This document shows positions 15,625-24,547 of a stretch of 26,433 nucleotides of DNA, one piece after another (the stretch's first letter is position 1; the number at the start of each line of letters is the position of its first letter). The DNA is taken from positions 1 to 26,433 of the forward strand of contig PAVA01000070.1 of the NCBI GenBank assembly GCA_002712945.1, in the 5' to 3' direction. The notes below the pieces were generated by a model. The model did not search any database. It worked only from the letters and a program-made list of their open reading frames with translations, and had not been told where the DNA came from. The DNA comes from Citromicrobium sp. (GTDB taxonomy: Bacteria; Pseudomonadota; Alphaproteobacteria; Sphingomonadales; Sphingomonadaceae). The position numbers and the translations under genes were made by a program.

Positions 15625-16560
15625 CTAGTCCGCCTCCGTCTTGGGCTTCGTCCTGCGGATCATGCCTTCCTGCGCGACGCTGGCGACCAGCACGCCCTCG
15701 CGCGTGAATATCCGCCCGCGGTTGTAGCCGCGGCCTCCGCCGGACCACGGGCTGTCGGTCTCGTACAGCAGCCATTCGTCGGCGCGGGCAGGGGCGTGGA
15801 ACCAGATCGCATGATCGAGGCTGGCACTGACGAGTTCACCCCGCATCCACGACAGTCCGTGGGGCAAGACCGCGGTGCCAAGAAGGGTGTAATCGCTCGC
15901 ATAGGCGATGACCGCGCGGTGTATTGCCGGATCGTCGGGAAGGGGGCCGACGGTCTTGAACCAGTTGTAGTTTTGCGGTTCGCGCGGCTCGGGATTGAAC
16001 CAGTGCTGCCGTCCGCTGGAACGCATGTCGATCGGGCGCGGGCGCATCATCAGCGCACGCTGACCGTCCGACATCTTATCGCCGAACTCTTCCAGCGCCT
16101 GCGCGCGCATGTTGTCGGCCGAAACGAGGTCTTCGGGGCCGGGAACATCGGGGATCGTCGCAGCCTGGTGCGACAGGCCGTCTTCGACAGTTTGAAAACT
16201 GGCGGTCAGATTGAGGATGGGCGTGCCACCCTGGCTCGCGACGACGCGGCGATTGGCGAAGCTGCGACCGTCGAAATCGCGCTCGGTAGTGTAGTCGATC
16301 GGCGGGCCTTCCTCGCCTCCGCGCAGGAAGTAGGCATGCAGCGAATGCGCCTGCTTGCCTTCGCCGATGGTTGCCTGCGCCGCCTGCAGGCCCTGTGCGA
16401 TCACCTGCCCGCCGAAGACGCGCCCCCGGCCTCCGGGTTGTGCGGGGCCGGTAAAGCGATCTTCGCCCTCGCGACCGAGGGTCAGCAGTTTCACCAGGTC
16501 GTCGGTGAGTTCCTGCGCGGTCGGGACGGTGTCGGGCGAAGCGTTGGTATCGGATGACAT
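15625..16560 (-). CDS. tesB: Acyl-CoA thioesterase II
   Basis: This 311-residue TesB-type double-hotdog thioesterase hydrolyses acyl-CoA to free fatty acid and CoA. The N-terminal hotdog has RVFGGQVIAQGLQAA and HSLHAYFLRGG. The C-terminal hotdog has YASDYTLLGTAVLPHG, SLDHAIWFHAP and VASVAQEGMIR. The Asp, Ser/Thr and Gln of the family's catalytic set are represented by the D of ASDY, the S before LDHAIWFH and the Q of AQEG. The ATG at 16558-16560 has AAGGGA 6 nt upstream, which fixes the start; the longer frame reading upstream lacks such a site. It is followed by the EcsC gene. The 194 bp upstream, between this start and the end of the GNAT gene at 16755, contains no gene I can support. Confidence 0.93.
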   Translation of the reverse strand: MSSDTNASPDTVPTAQELTDDLVKLLTLGREGEDRFTGPAQPGGRGRVFGGQVIAQGLQAAQATIGEGKQAHSLHAYFLRGGEEGPPIDYTTERDFDGRSFANRRVVASQGGTPILNLTASFQTVEDGLSHQAATIPDVPGPEDLVSADNMRAQALEEFGDKMSDGQRALMMRPRPIDMRSSGRQHWFNPEPREPQNYNWFKTVGPLPDDPAIHRAVIAYASDYTLLGTAVLPHGLSWMRGELVSASLDHAIWFHAPARADEWLLYETDSPWSGGGRGYNRGRIFTREGVLVASVAQEGMIRRTKPKTEAD

Positions 16561-16754
16561 GGCGCATCCCTTGCGGTCTCGCGGGCGCAAAATCAACGCG
16601 GCTTGGGACCGGATAGGGGGCAATGTGGAGCATTCAGGCCGAAAATGCGTCGCTTCAAGCGGACAGGGGGGATGGCGCCACGCTCGCCGGTCTGCAATCG
16701 CGAAGTCGATACCGGCACGGTCGAATACCCTGCCGAGCTGTCGATCTCGTGGGT

Positions 16755-17792
16755 TCAACTCCGCCAGAGCGGAGCGGCGAGCCGCGCCAGAAGCGGGCCG
16801 CGTACGAACAGCAGGTCGACCATGCGCGCATCCTCGTGCGCGCCCATCTGGCTCTTGTAGCCGCCGTCGCCGAGCCCCCAGTCGATCCGCGCGAAGCCGC
16901 GCTCCGCCGCGTCCTCGAAATCGTGGTAGAGCAATACCCGGCCGGGGCTGAACTTGTTGAACTGCCGGTCGAAATTATTGGCGATGCAATAGCGCGTGTC
17001 GCCCGCCTCCAGCCCGAAGGTGAAGGCGGCGGGCGTGTCTCCCACCCACAGGATGTGCCCCCGGATCATCGCCGCGATGGCCGGATCTTCGGCTACGCGC
17101 TCCCAATAGGCGCGCAAGGTGGGATCGTGGAACTTGGTGTCGCCCCCCTGTTCGAGCTGGCCGACCCACGACGCGGCTTCGATTGCCGCGATGGCGTTGC
17201 GGTCGTGCGCGCGCCAGTCGACCCCGGTATAGGTGGTGATGGCTACGGGGGCAGTCTTTTCGAGCTGGCGTACCCGCCAGCGGTCTTTCTGCTTGCCCTT
17301 GGTCGAGGGCCAATTGCCCGAGGCGCGCAGGGCGAAGAGATCGAGGCAGAAGAGCGAGCCCACGGGCCTTTCGAGACAGTGCCAGCCTGCAATGCTCGCC
17401 GCTTCGCGCAGAGTCGCCACGGCGGGATCGTCGGCAATAACCGGGCCTAGCCGCCATGTGCGCCCGAGGGCGCTGCGCGCAGCGCGCTGTTGCAGCGCTT
17501 GGCCCAGCACCTCGGCACTGGCGGCGCGGTGCATCGGCATCCCGCGAAACGGCCAATAGACACCCCCGACCTGCCGGATCGACAGCGGGCCCAGCGATTT
17601 CGACACCACGGGCAGAGCCAGCAGCGGATGCCCGGTATCGTCGCTCAGGATCGTCGCGAAGAAGCTCGGCTCGTCGGTCGCGGTGAACCAGGCTTCGCGC
17701 AGGAAAGCGCGGCGCGGATCGTCCGCCGCTGCGAGCGTATCGATCCCGCTCGCGGCGTCGCATTCCGCATGGATCGGGCTGAGCGCATTCAT
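16755..17792 (-). CDS. GNAT acyltransferase of the BioF2/CelD (BcsL) type, gene 3 of operon
   Basis: This 345-residue cytosolic protein has a C-terminal BioF2-type GNAT domain, related to CelD/BcsL and FemAB-like acyl or aminoacyl transferases. Visible landmarks are KGKQKDRWRVRQLEK, IEAASWVG, AAFTFGLEAGDTRY, the FNKFSPGRVLLYHDFEDAAERG segment and DWGLGDGGYKSQMGA. It is a divergent paralogue of the protein at 18694-19836: both share the EAASWxG and FxKxSPGxxL segments. The ATG at 17790-17792 overlaps the stop of the cupin gene by 4 bp (ATGA). It is the last gene of a three-gene operon. The substrate is unknown; possible acceptors are amino groups of a peptide, lipid or polysaccharide precursor. 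Confidence 0.82.
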   Translation of the reverse strand: MNALSPIHAECDAASGIDTLAAADDPRRAFLREAWFTATDEPSFFATILSDDTGHPLLALPVVSKSLGPLSIRQVGGVYWPFRGMPMHRAASAEVLGQALQQRAARSALGRTWRLGPVIADDPAVATLREAASIAGWHCLERPVGSLFCLDLFALRASGNWPSTKGKQKDRWRVRQLEKTAPVAITTYTGVDWRAHDRNAIAAIEAASWVGQLEQGGDTKFHDPTLRAYWERVAEDPAIAAMIRGHILWVGDTPAAFTFGLEAGDTRYCIANNFDRQFNKFSPGRVLLYHDFEDAAERGFARIDWGLGDGGYKSQMGAHEDARMVDLLFVRGPLLARLAAPLWRS

Positions 17793-18697
17793 GCCGGAGC
17801 GTTCGGCGGCTTGGGCGGGCCGAAGACCTTGCGATAGGCGCGAAAGCCCACGCATTTCAGGCGGTTGGAACCGGGCCAGCGTTTCGGCGGCGCTGGATCG
17901 AGCCCGGCCTTGCGCAGCAGCGCGTTGAAGCAGCGCGCGCCCGCCTCGTCATAGCTCCAGTCGGACCGCCAGGTAATGCTGAGCGAGATCGAGCTTTCAG
18001 GGCTGTTCTTCACGAAATGCGGCGCCATTACGGGCACGAACAACGCCTCGCCCGCAGCGATGGTGTACTCCGTCCCGTCACGCTTGAATTCGTCCTGCCA
18101 TTGCAGCTCGCGCGGTCCGCCGAGGTGATAGCCCTCGTGCAAGATGTCGGGCGCGAAGCGCGCGTCGCCCGCCGGAAACTGCGTCATCGTCTTGGCGCCC
18201 CGCAATTGCAGCAGGATATTGTGCTCGGGGTCGAAGTGGTACGGCGTCACCGCGTCCGGGCTGGAGATGAACACGAAAGCCTGCGGGTGCAGCATCGCGC
18301 CGGTCTTCGCCTCGATCGCGGGGCGCAGTTCCTCCAGCAGCGCGTGGAGCAGCGCGGCATAGCCTTCGTCCTGCTCGATATTCTTGAGCACGGCCCAGCT
18401 GTTTGCGTCCGCGATGCCCCGGATGGTCTCGGTGATGGAAAGCCCTGTCTGCCCCGGCTTGCCGTCGACGCCGATAGGCAGGTCGCCGCGATTATACTCG
18501 ATCGCGCTTTCGGGCAGGCGCCCGGCCAGTTCGGCGAGGGCATCGAGGCCCAGCAGCGGATGGTCGCGCAGGCGGTGCGCGATCACCAGCGGCTGCTCGG
18601 GATAGGCGGCGGCAAAGGCGGCGCGCGCAGCATCGGGGAACACGGCGTCGGCAGCGTGCGGCGCAGCGTCCTTCGCGAAATCGGTCACGGCGTTCAT
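17789..18697 (-). CDS. Cupin/JmjC-like (FIH-type) Fe(II)/2-oxoglutarate dioxygenase candidate, gene 2 of operon
   Basis: This 302-residue protein has a cupin-like JmjC fold of the FIH type. Its central segment YHFDPEHNILLQLRGAKT matches the FIH pattern HxD...N...Q..G.K. The ligand candidates are H154 and D156, with distal H227 in APHFVKN; N160 and K169 sit where FIH binds Asn- and 2-oxoglutarate-contacting residues. This suggests a working hydroxylase rather than a degenerate cupin. There is no signal peptide. The ATG at 18695-18697 overlaps the stop of the upstream GNAT gene by 4 bp, and its stop overlaps the start of the downstream GNAT gene by 4 bp. Such tight packing implies a shared pathway with the two transferases. 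The substrate is not known; hydroxylation of a small molecule, peptide or acyl chain are all possible. Confidence 0.82.
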   Translation of the reverse strand: MNAVTDFAKDAAPHAADAVFPDAARAAFAAAYPEQPLVIAHRLRDHPLLGLDALAELAGRLPESAIEYNRGDLPIGVDGKPGQTGLSITETIRGIADANSWAVLKNIEQDEGYAALLHALLEELRPAIEAKTGAMLHPQAFVFISSPDAVTPYHFDPEHNILLQLRGAKTMTQFPAGDARFAPDILHEGYHLGGPRELQWQDEFKRDGTEYTIAAGEALFVPVMAPHFVKNSPESSISLSITWRSDWSYDEAGARCFNALLRKAGLDPAPPKRWPGSNRLKCVGFRAYRKVFGPPKPPNAPA

Positions 18698-19836
18698 GCA
18701 GGCGTACTCCTGTCGGTTGTGCGGCTTTCGTAATCGATCAGCATCGCGCCGAGCGCGCGGCGCGCGCGGCCTCCGATCGCGACATTGCGCGAGACGACGC
18801 TGCGCTGTTCGCGCCAGAGATGGTCGATCATCGGGTGGTCGGGTGCGGCGCAGCTGTCGCACCATGCGATCTCCTCGCGCGCGAGCAGGTCGAGGTTTTC
18901 CTTCTGTAGCAACACGCCGGGGGAGAGCTTCGCGAAGCCCTCGTCATAGGCGGTCTTGAAGCTGAAGGCGCCGGGCGGGGTCAGGAAGGTGGCGAGCATG
19001 GCCACCGGCTTGCCGTCGAGCCGCAACGACAGGCCCTCCACGCGGCCCATCTGCGCCGCTCCGACAAGGCTATCGCGAAAGAAGCGGGCACGGGCCGGAT
19101 CGCTGGCGAGCGCGGAACCCTCGCGGCCTTTCCAGCTGGCGGCTTCGAGCGCGAGGAACGCGTCGGCCCAGGGCGCGATATCTGCCTCGCTTGTCGCGCG
19201 CTCGACTGTCAATGCGCCCTGCTCGCCAAGGCGGCGGGCCTGACGGCGCAATTCCTTGCGCTTCTTGTTGGGCAGGGAGCCCTCGTAATACTCATCGGGC
19301 GATAGCTCGGACGCCAGTAGCGCGCGGACCTCCCGCTCGACCACTTTTGCGGTGCGCTGGCCGTTCTGCGCCAGTGCCACGAGCGCCGCTTCGGGAGCCG
19401 AGCCTTCGGGCAGGCCCGGCAGGTGGAGGAACCCGGCGAGCCCCGGCTGTGCGTCCACCCAGCGCAGCAGGGCGGACCAGAACATCGCCTCGAACCCGCG
19501 CGCGATCAGCGGAACGCCGCAAAAGGCGTTGTCGTGCAGCCATACCGCCAGATGGGGCAGGGGCTTCCCATAGTAGGTGAAGGACAGGGTCAGCGGGACC
19601 AGCGCGACCAGCCTGTCGTCGATCCGCAATTGTGCCAGCCGGACGCGGCCTTGCGGGTCGAAAGCCTCGAGCGAGGGCAGCAGAAACCACCGCTCGAAGA
19701 AGGGGTTCGGTTCGCTCGCGCTGGCGGCGAGCATGTCCCACTGGCCGGGATCGGGCGCGGCGTCCCGCCAGGGCAGGACCGACAGCAGCGGGGCGGGCCC
19801 GCTGGCATCGTCGAAACCAGTCTGTGTTACGACCAT
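18694..19836 (-). CDS. GNAT acyltransferase of the BioF2/CelD (BcsL) type, gene 1 of operon
   Basis: This 380-residue protein is the first gene of the GNAT-cupin-GNAT operon. A BioF2-type acyltransferase domain occupies the C-terminal half: NKKRKELRRQARRLGEQG, LALEAASWKGREG, PVAMLATFLTPPGAFSFKTAYDEGFAKLSPG, then LDLLAREEIAWCDSC. The N-terminal half (FFERWFLLPSLEAF, LVALVPLTLSF) is the usual first GNAT-like lobe of the family. The start is the ATG at 19834-19836 with GAGG about 11 nt upstream. No transmembrane segment is evident. It is preceded by the hppA terminator, so the operon promoter must lie within 19837-19950, where I could not identify a consensus. Confidence 0.82.
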   Translation of the reverse strand: MVVTQTGFDDASGPAPLLSVLPWRDAAPDPGQWDMLAASASEPNPFFERWFLLPSLEAFDPQGRVRLAQLRIDDRLVALVPLTLSFTYYGKPLPHLAVWLHDNAFCGVPLIARGFEAMFWSALLRWVDAQPGLAGFLHLPGLPEGSAPEAALVALAQNGQRTAKVVEREVRALLASELSPDEYYEGSLPNKKRKELRRQARRLGEQGALTVERATSEADIAPWADAFLALEAASWKGREGSALASDPARARFFRDSLVGAAQMGRVEGLSLRLDGKPVAMLATFLTPPGAFSFKTAYDEGFAKLSPGVLLQKENLDLLAREEIAWCDSCAAPDHPMIDHLWREQRSVVSRNVAIGGRARRALGAMLIDYESRTTDRSTPA

Positions 19837-19950
19837 CGCCGTATCGTCGCCTCTCGCGCGGGGAATGCCTTACCGTGACGTTAAGCCTAGGCGCGAAAGC
19901 CTGAGATTTGCTTAAGTCCCGGGTCGGAACCGGCGAAAATGCCGAAGCGC

Positions 19951-19989
19951 AAAAGGAAAGGGCGCGACCCCCTCTGGAGCCGCGCCCTT
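19951..19989 (-). terminator. Rho-independent terminator of hppA
   Basis: AAGGGCGCG (19958-19966) and CGCGCCCTT (19981-19989) form a perfect 9-bp stem with a 14-nt loop. On the minus strand the stem is followed by CTTTCCTTTT, a U-rich run. It lies 29 bp past the hppA stop and separates it from the GNAT-cupin-GNAT operon. Confidence 0.85.
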
Positions 19990-20018
19990 CGATTTTGACA
20001 ATCTGTCCGGATATCAGA

Positions 20019-22124
20019 TCACGCAGCACCCGCTGCCAGCGCCGCGAGCAGCAGCAGCGCGACGATGTTGGTGATCTTGATCATCGGGTTCACCGCGGGC
20101 CCCGCGGTGTCCTTGTACGGGTCGCCCACGGTGTCGCCGGTCACCGCGGCATGGTGGGCATCCGAGCCCTTGCCGCCGTGGTTGCCGTCCTCGATGTACT
20201 TCTTCGCATTGTCCCATGCGCCGCCACCGGCGGTCATGGACAGCGCGACGAACAGCCCGCCGACGATCACGCCTAACAGCAGCGCGCCCAGCGCGGCGAA
20301 GCCGTTGTCCTGCCCCGCAATCAGCGTGATCACGAAGTAGACCACGATCGGTGCGAGCACCGGCAGCAGCGAAGGCACGATCATTTCCTTGATCGCCGCC
20401 TTGGTCACCAGGTCCACCGTGCGGGCGTAGTCGGGCCGCGAAGTGCCATCCATGATGCCCTTGTCCGCCGCGAACTGGTCGCGCACGTCCTTCACCACGT
20501 CGCCCGCCGCACGGCCCACGGCGGTCATGCCCATGGCCCCGAACAGGTAGGGCAGCAGCGCGCCGAGCAGCAGGCCGACGATCACGTAGGGGTTCTCGAG
20601 GCTGAAGTTCACTTCGGCCGTCGGGAAATATTCCGCGATGTCGGTGGTGTAGGCGGCGAACAGCACCAGCGCGGCAAGGCCCGCCGATCCGATCGCGTAG
20701 CCCTTGGTCACGGCCTTGGTGGTGTTGCCCACCGCGTCCAGAGCGTCGGTCTTGTCGCGCACCGAGTCGTCCAGACCGGCCATTTCGGCGATGCCGCCGG
20801 CGTTGTCGGTGACAGGGCCGTAAGCGTCGAGCGCCACGACCATCCCGGCCAGCGCCAGCATCGCGGTCGCCGCGTAGGCGATCCCGATCAGGCCTGCGAG
20901 CATGTAGGCGACGATGATCCCGGCGACGATCACCAGCGTGGGCAGCGCGGTCGCTTCGAGCGAAATCGCGAGGCCCTGGATCACGTTGGTCCCGTGGCCG
21001 GTCTCCGACGCCTTGGCGATCGAGCGGACCGGGCGATATTCGGTGCCGGTATAATATTCGGTGATCCAGATGATGAGCCCGGTGATGACGAGACCGACCA
21101 TGGCAGACCAGAACAGGTCCATGCCGGTGAAGGCGGCGAGTTCGCCACCGCCGATCTCGGCGTTCATGTCGCCCAGCGCCCACTGCGTCACGCCGAAGAT
21201 CGCCGGAATGGCGAGAATCGCGGTGACGAGGAAGCCTTTGTACATCGCGCCCATGATGTTGGCCTTGCGGCCCAGCTTCACGAAGTAGGTGCCGATGATG
21301 GAGGTGACGATGCACGCCCCGCCGATCAGCAGCGGCAGCGCCATCAGCGGCAGCAGCAGATCGCCCACAGCGGTGAGCAGCAGGGCGGTGAGGACCATGG
21401 TCGCGCCGACGGTGACCACGTAGGTCTCGAACAGGTCGGCGGCCATCCCGGCGCAGTCGCCCACGTTATCGCCCACATTGTCGGCGATCACGGCGGGGTT
21501 GCGGGGGTCGTCCTCGGGGATGCCCGCTTCGACCTTGCCGACGAGATCCGCGCCGACGTCCGCCGCCTTGGTGAAGATACCGCCGCCCAGACGCGCGAAG
21601 ATCGAGATGAGCGAGGCACCGAAGGCGAGGCCGACGAGCCCGTCGACCACTTCACGGCTGTTCGCCTCGAAGCCCATCGGACCTGCCAGAATGTAGAAGA
21701 ACACCGCGATGGCGAGCAGCGCGAGGCCTGCCACCAGCATGCCGGTGATCGCCCCCGCGCGGAATGCCAGCGTCAGGCCCTGCTGCAAACCGCTCTGCGC
21801 GGCAGCGGCCGTGCGCACGTTGGCCTTCACCGAGATGTTCATCCCGATATAGCCCGCTGCGCCCGAAAGGATTGCACCGATCAGAAAGCCGACGGCGGGG
21901 ATCCAGTTGAGAAAGACGAGAACGAGCACCGCGACCACGACGCCGACGATGGCGATGGTGGTGTACTGGCGGTTCAGGTAAGCGCGCGCGCCTTCCTGAA
22001 TCGCGCCCGCGATTTCCTGCATCTTCTCGTTGCCGGCTCCGGCACCGAGAACCTGGCGGCTTGTGAAAATTCCGTAGACGATGGCCAGCAGGCCCAGTCC
22101 GATCGCGACGAGAACGAGTTCCAC
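20019..22124 (-). CDS. hppA: K+-insensitive membrane H+-translocating pyrophosphatase
   Basis: This 701-residue integral membrane enzyme couples PPi hydrolysis to proton pumping across the inner membrane. It has many hydrophobic segments. The substrate-binding signature is visible: [35 protein letters not shown] (about 189-223), with a second metal/PPi site in [20 protein letters not shown] (431-450). The motif [10 protein letters not shown] carries Lys470 and Thr473 at the positions that distinguish K+-independent from K+-dependent pyrophosphatases (Ala there). The start is a GTG at 22122-22124, supported by GGAGGA 7 nt upstream (22132-22137). A U-rich terminator follows the stop. It is a single-gene unit divergent from the small membrane protein at 22313. 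Confidence 0.97.
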   Translation of the reverse strand: MELVLVAIGLGLLAIVYGIFTSRQVLGAGAGNEKMQEIAGAIQEGARAYLNRQYTTIAIVGVVVAVLVLVFLNWIPAVGFLIGAILSGAAGYIGMNISVKANVRTAAAAQSGLQQGLTLAFRAGAITGMLVAGLALLAIAVFFYILAGPMGFEANSREVVDGLVGLAFGASLISIFARLGGGIFTKAADVGADLVGKVEAGIPEDDPRNPAVIADNVGDNVGDCAGMAADLFETYVVTVGATMVLTALLLTAVGDLLLPLMALPLLIGGACIVTSIIGTYFVKLGRKANIMGAMYKGFLVTAILAIPAIFGVTQWALGDMNAEIGGGELAAFTGMDLFWSAMVGLVITGLIIWITEYYTGTEYRPVRSIAKASETGHGTNVIQGLAISLEATALPTLVIVAGIIVAYMLAGLIGIAYAATAMLALAGMVVALDAYGPVTDNAGGIAEMAGLDDSVRDKTDALDAVGNTTKAVTKGYAIGSAGLAALVLFAAYTTDIAEYFPTAEVNFSLENPYVIVGLLLGALLPYLFGAMGMTAVGRAAGDVVKDVRDQFAADKGIMDGTSRPDYARTVDLVTKAAIKEMIVPSLLPVLAPIVVYFVITLIAGQDNGFAALGALLLGVIVGGLFVALSMTAGGGAWDNAKKYIEDGNHGGKGSDAHHAAVTGDTVGDPYKDTAGPAVNPMIKITNIVALLLLAALAAGAA

Positions 22125-22312
22125 GCCTTATTCCTCCCCCAAATGTTCACCAAACGACAGTCCGGCGGGTTGCCATTCTTTTCAGCAATCCAAGTTTCGC
22201 ATCGCTAGATGGGGAGGGTGCGCGGCGCAAGCCCTCGCGCGATTTCTACCCAACCGTGGGTCGCGACTCGCGGACTCTTGCGGGATTTCGTGGTTAGCGG
22301 TAAATTAAGGCC

Positions 22313-22507
22313 ATGCAGGTCGCCGTCCAGAAACTGTTCGCCATCATGCCGTTCCTGTTCGGCATCGGATTCATCGCCCCGCTGATCGCGCAGATCATGG
22401 CGGCGGCGGGCTGGGATGCGCCGCTGGGGATGGAGCGGATCGTGTTCGGGCTGCTGATCGGCGCGGCCTGGGGGCTCTATGCAACGGTGAGGGGGCGCTG
22501 GATATGA
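22313..22507 (+). CDS. Small membrane protein coupled to the desaturase-family gene
   Basis: This 64-residue hydrophobic protein has two predicted transmembrane helices (about 8-33 and 43-58) and a basic C-terminus (TVRGRWI). I do not recognise the family. The ATG at 22313 has AAGG 3 nt upstream. Its stop overlaps the ATG of the next gene (ATGA at 22504-22507), so the two are translationally coupled. That linkage suggests a partner or stabiliser of the downstream membrane oxygenase, though this is inference. Confidence 0.7.
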   Translation: MQVAVQKLFAIMPFLFGIGFIAPLIAQIMAAAGWDAPLGMERIVFGLLIGAAWGLYATVRGRWI

Positions 22508-23475
22508 CGATGGATGCCGTGCGCCAGCCGGGATACGCGGACGAGGCCTTCACCAGCGATGTCGAGGCGGAAGCCAGCGCTTTCACCTTCGCGGGCGACG
22601 ATACGCTCGACAAGCACACCCGCGTCGCGTTGCTCAAGGAAGAACGCGCCATCGCCAGGCAGTTCCACGGCGGGGCCATGTGGCCCTATGTCGTGGGCGC
22701 ATGGGGCGGCTTCGCGCTTTGGGTCAGCCTGTTTCCGCTGACCATGCTGGGCATCGTGCCGCTGTGGCTCGCCTTCATCGTCAGCTGCTTCCTCGGCACG
22801 GCGGGCTACGTGACCAGCCACGAGGCGATGCATTCCAACATCGCGCTGCCCAACAGCAAGTATCGCTGGATCAACGAATGGGTCGGGCGGGTTTCGACCA
22901 TCCCCATCGTCTTCCCCTTCTCGATGGCGCGGCTGATGCACCTCGAGCATCACTACCACTGCAACGATCCCGAGAAGGATCCGGACTACACAGACGAGGC
23001 GCCGAATGCGCTCGCCGCGATCTACAAGACGTGGTGGAACCGCCAGCCGGGCGTCGACGGGTCGATCCACCACTACAAGCGCATCCTCGCCGAAATGGGC
23101 ACCAAGGACGCGAAGGACGCGCTCAAGGCAACGATGATCCTGCAGCTGTTCTTCATGGCGACACTGTTTACGATGGCGTGGACCGGCTACGCGATCGAGG
23201 CGGCGTTGGTCTGGTGGCTGCCGCGCCATATCGCGCTGAGCTACATCCGCTTCTACCTCAGCTGGGCGCCGCACCACCCGCGCGAGGGCAAGGCGGGCCG
23301 GTACGAGACGACGCGCATCTTCAAGAGCCGGCTGGGGCATTTCATGTCGATGTGCATGGAGACGCACCTGATCCACCACCTCTATCCGGGGATTCCCAAC
23401 CACCGGACGAAAGAGGCCTACTTCGCGCTCAAGCCCGTGCTGCAAAAGCGCGGCGTGGATTGCAGCGCGCTTTGA
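22504..23475 (+). CDS. Membrane di-iron desaturase / carotenoid oxygenase family protein
   Basis: This 323-residue integral membrane protein of the fatty-acid-desaturase superfamily has several hydrophobic segments and three His boxes: HEAMH (106-110), HLEHHYH (146-152) and HLIHH (288-292). The box layout (HxAMH, HLxHHxH followed by a DPDY stretch, and a late HxxHH) resembles CrtW-like beta-carotene ketolases and related hydroxylases as well as fatty acyl desaturases. It should therefore be called desaturase/carotenoid oxygenase; the substrate is unresolved. No carotenoid or lipid-biosynthesis gene lies beside it. The ATG at 22504 overlaps the stop of the small membrane protein by 4 bp. The gene converges on thiL across a dispersed inverted repeat. 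Confidence 0.85.
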   Translation: MTMDAVRQPGYADEAFTSDVEAEASAFTFAGDDTLDKHTRVALLKEERAIARQFHGGAMWPYVVGAWGGFALWVSLFPLTMLGIVPLWLAFIVSCFLGTAGYVTSHEAMHSNIALPNSKYRWINEWVGRVSTIPIVFPFSMARLMHLEHHYHCNDPEKDPDYTDEAPNALAAIYKTWWNRQPGVDGSIHHYKRILAEMGTKDAKDALKATMILQLFFMATLFTMAWTGYAIEAALVWWLPRHIALSYIRFYLSWAPHHPREGKAGRYETTRIFKSRLGHFMSMCMETHLIHHLYPGIPNHRTKEAYFALKPVLQKRGVDCSAL

Positions 23476-23496
23476 TCTCTCCCCGCTGATCCCAAC

Positions 23497-23598
23497 CCGC
23501 TCGTCCTGAGCCCGTCGGACTCGAAGAGGGGCCGGAGGCCCAACGGCGAGCGGAGCCAAGAAAACCCATTCGCGCTTCGACAAGCTCAGCACGAACGG
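23497..23598. repeat. Imperfect inverted repeat of the dispersed intergenic type
   Basis: A left arm at 23497-23519 (starting CCGCTCGTCCTGAGC) and the reverse complement of a right arm at 23576-23598 (starting CCGTTCGTGCTGAGC) match at 18 of 23 positions, separated by 56 bp. Sequences of the type TTCGTGCTGAGCTTGTCGAA are widespread intergenic repeats in GC-rich proteobacteria. It sits between the convergent desaturase-family gene and thiL and could end transcription from both sides. Confidence 0.7.
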
Positions 23599-23617
23599 TT
23601 GATTTCTCCGGTTCCTA

Positions 23618-24487
23618 TCAGTGCTGGTAGCCGAGGCCTTCGGCCCCGCGCAGCCGCTCTCCATCGAGGCTGAGCACAGTGCCGCCGCGCGGCTCGACCG
23701 TACCGATCCGTGCAGCCTTTACCGGCAGCACGGCATTGGACGGCGCGGTGAACAGCAGCGCGTAGTCCTCTCCCCAGCGCAGGGCCTCGTCGCGGCGACC
23801 TTCCGGCGCGGCGATCGGCACGCGGGCGCTGTCGATGACAAATCTGGTCTCGCTTGCCTCGGCCATCCGCCAAGCGTCGAGCAAGACCCCGTCGGAGACG
23901 TCCATCATGGCAGAGACCACGGGGGCCAGCGCACGCCCTTCGGCCAGGCGCGGGGTGGGGCGGGTAAAGGGTGTCTCGTCCGCATCGCTCAGGCCGGTCA
24001 GGGCATCGAACCCCATCATCGCGCCGCCGACCGATCCGCACAGGAACACGCCGTCCCCCACCTGCGCACCCTTGCGTGATGGCACCGGGGTATGCGTTGC
24101 CCGCCCCACGGCGGTGAGGCTGAAGGTGCGCTCGCCCTCGCACGCCACCGTGTCGCCTCCCAGCAAGGGCACGTCGAACGCGCTCAACGCTGCCTCGAGC
24201 CCGCGCAGAAACGCTGAATCGTTCACCCCGAGACTATAGCCGAGCATCACGCCGACGGGTTCCGCGCCCTTGGCCGCGAGGTCCGACAGGTTCACCGCCA
24301 CGAGCTTCCACGCAACATCGACAAGCGACTGCTGCGCGGGCCAGTGAACACCTTCGACCATCATGTCCTTGGTCAGGATCAGCGTCTCGCTCCCGAACTC
24401 CATCACCGCCGCGTCGTCATGCAATCCACGTGCGCCGGGGTGCGTGGCGAGGGCGCGGAGCGCAGCGATGAAATCGAGTTCGGTCAT
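23618..24487 (-). CDS. thiL: Thiamine-monophosphate kinase
   Basis: ThiL phosphorylates thiamine monophosphate to the active diphosphate using ATP. The 289-residue protein shows the family motifs in order: N-terminal HDDAAV, the DMMVEGVHW segment, WKLVAVNLSDLAAKGAEPVG, LLGGDTVACEGERTFSLTAVG, and ALAPVVSAMMDVSDGVLLD. The metal-binding Asp residues of these motifs are intact. I chose the ATG at 24485-24487; a GTG at 24497-24499 would add four residues, and neither has a clear ribosome binding site. The gene is divergent from the lipoprotein gene at 24612, with 124 bp between them. Confidence 0.94.
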   Translation of the reverse strand: MTELDFIAALRALATHPGARGLHDDAAVMEFGSETLILTKDMMVEGVHWPAQQSLVDVAWKLVAVNLSDLAAKGAEPVGVMLGYSLGVNDSAFLRGLEAALSAFDVPLLGGDTVACEGERTFSLTAVGRATHTPVPSRKGAQVGDGVFLCGSVGGAMMGFDALTGLSDADETPFTRPTPRLAEGRALAPVVSAMMDVSDGVLLDAWRMAEASETRFVIDSARVPIAAPEGRRDEALRWGEDYALLFTAPSNAVLPVKAARIGTVEPRGGTVLSLDGERLRGAEGLGYQH

Positions 24488-24547
24488 TTTGCGCGACACG
24501 CTATGCCAGCCGCGCGGATGCTCGTCACCTCGCTACGGGCGGCGCAC

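Noticed and set aside
16730..16800. GGGTTCAACTCCGCC, resembling a tRNA T-arm
   Set aside because: The flanking bases do not make a T-stem, no acceptor or anticodon arm is present, and the sequence overlaps the last codons and stop of the GNAT gene.
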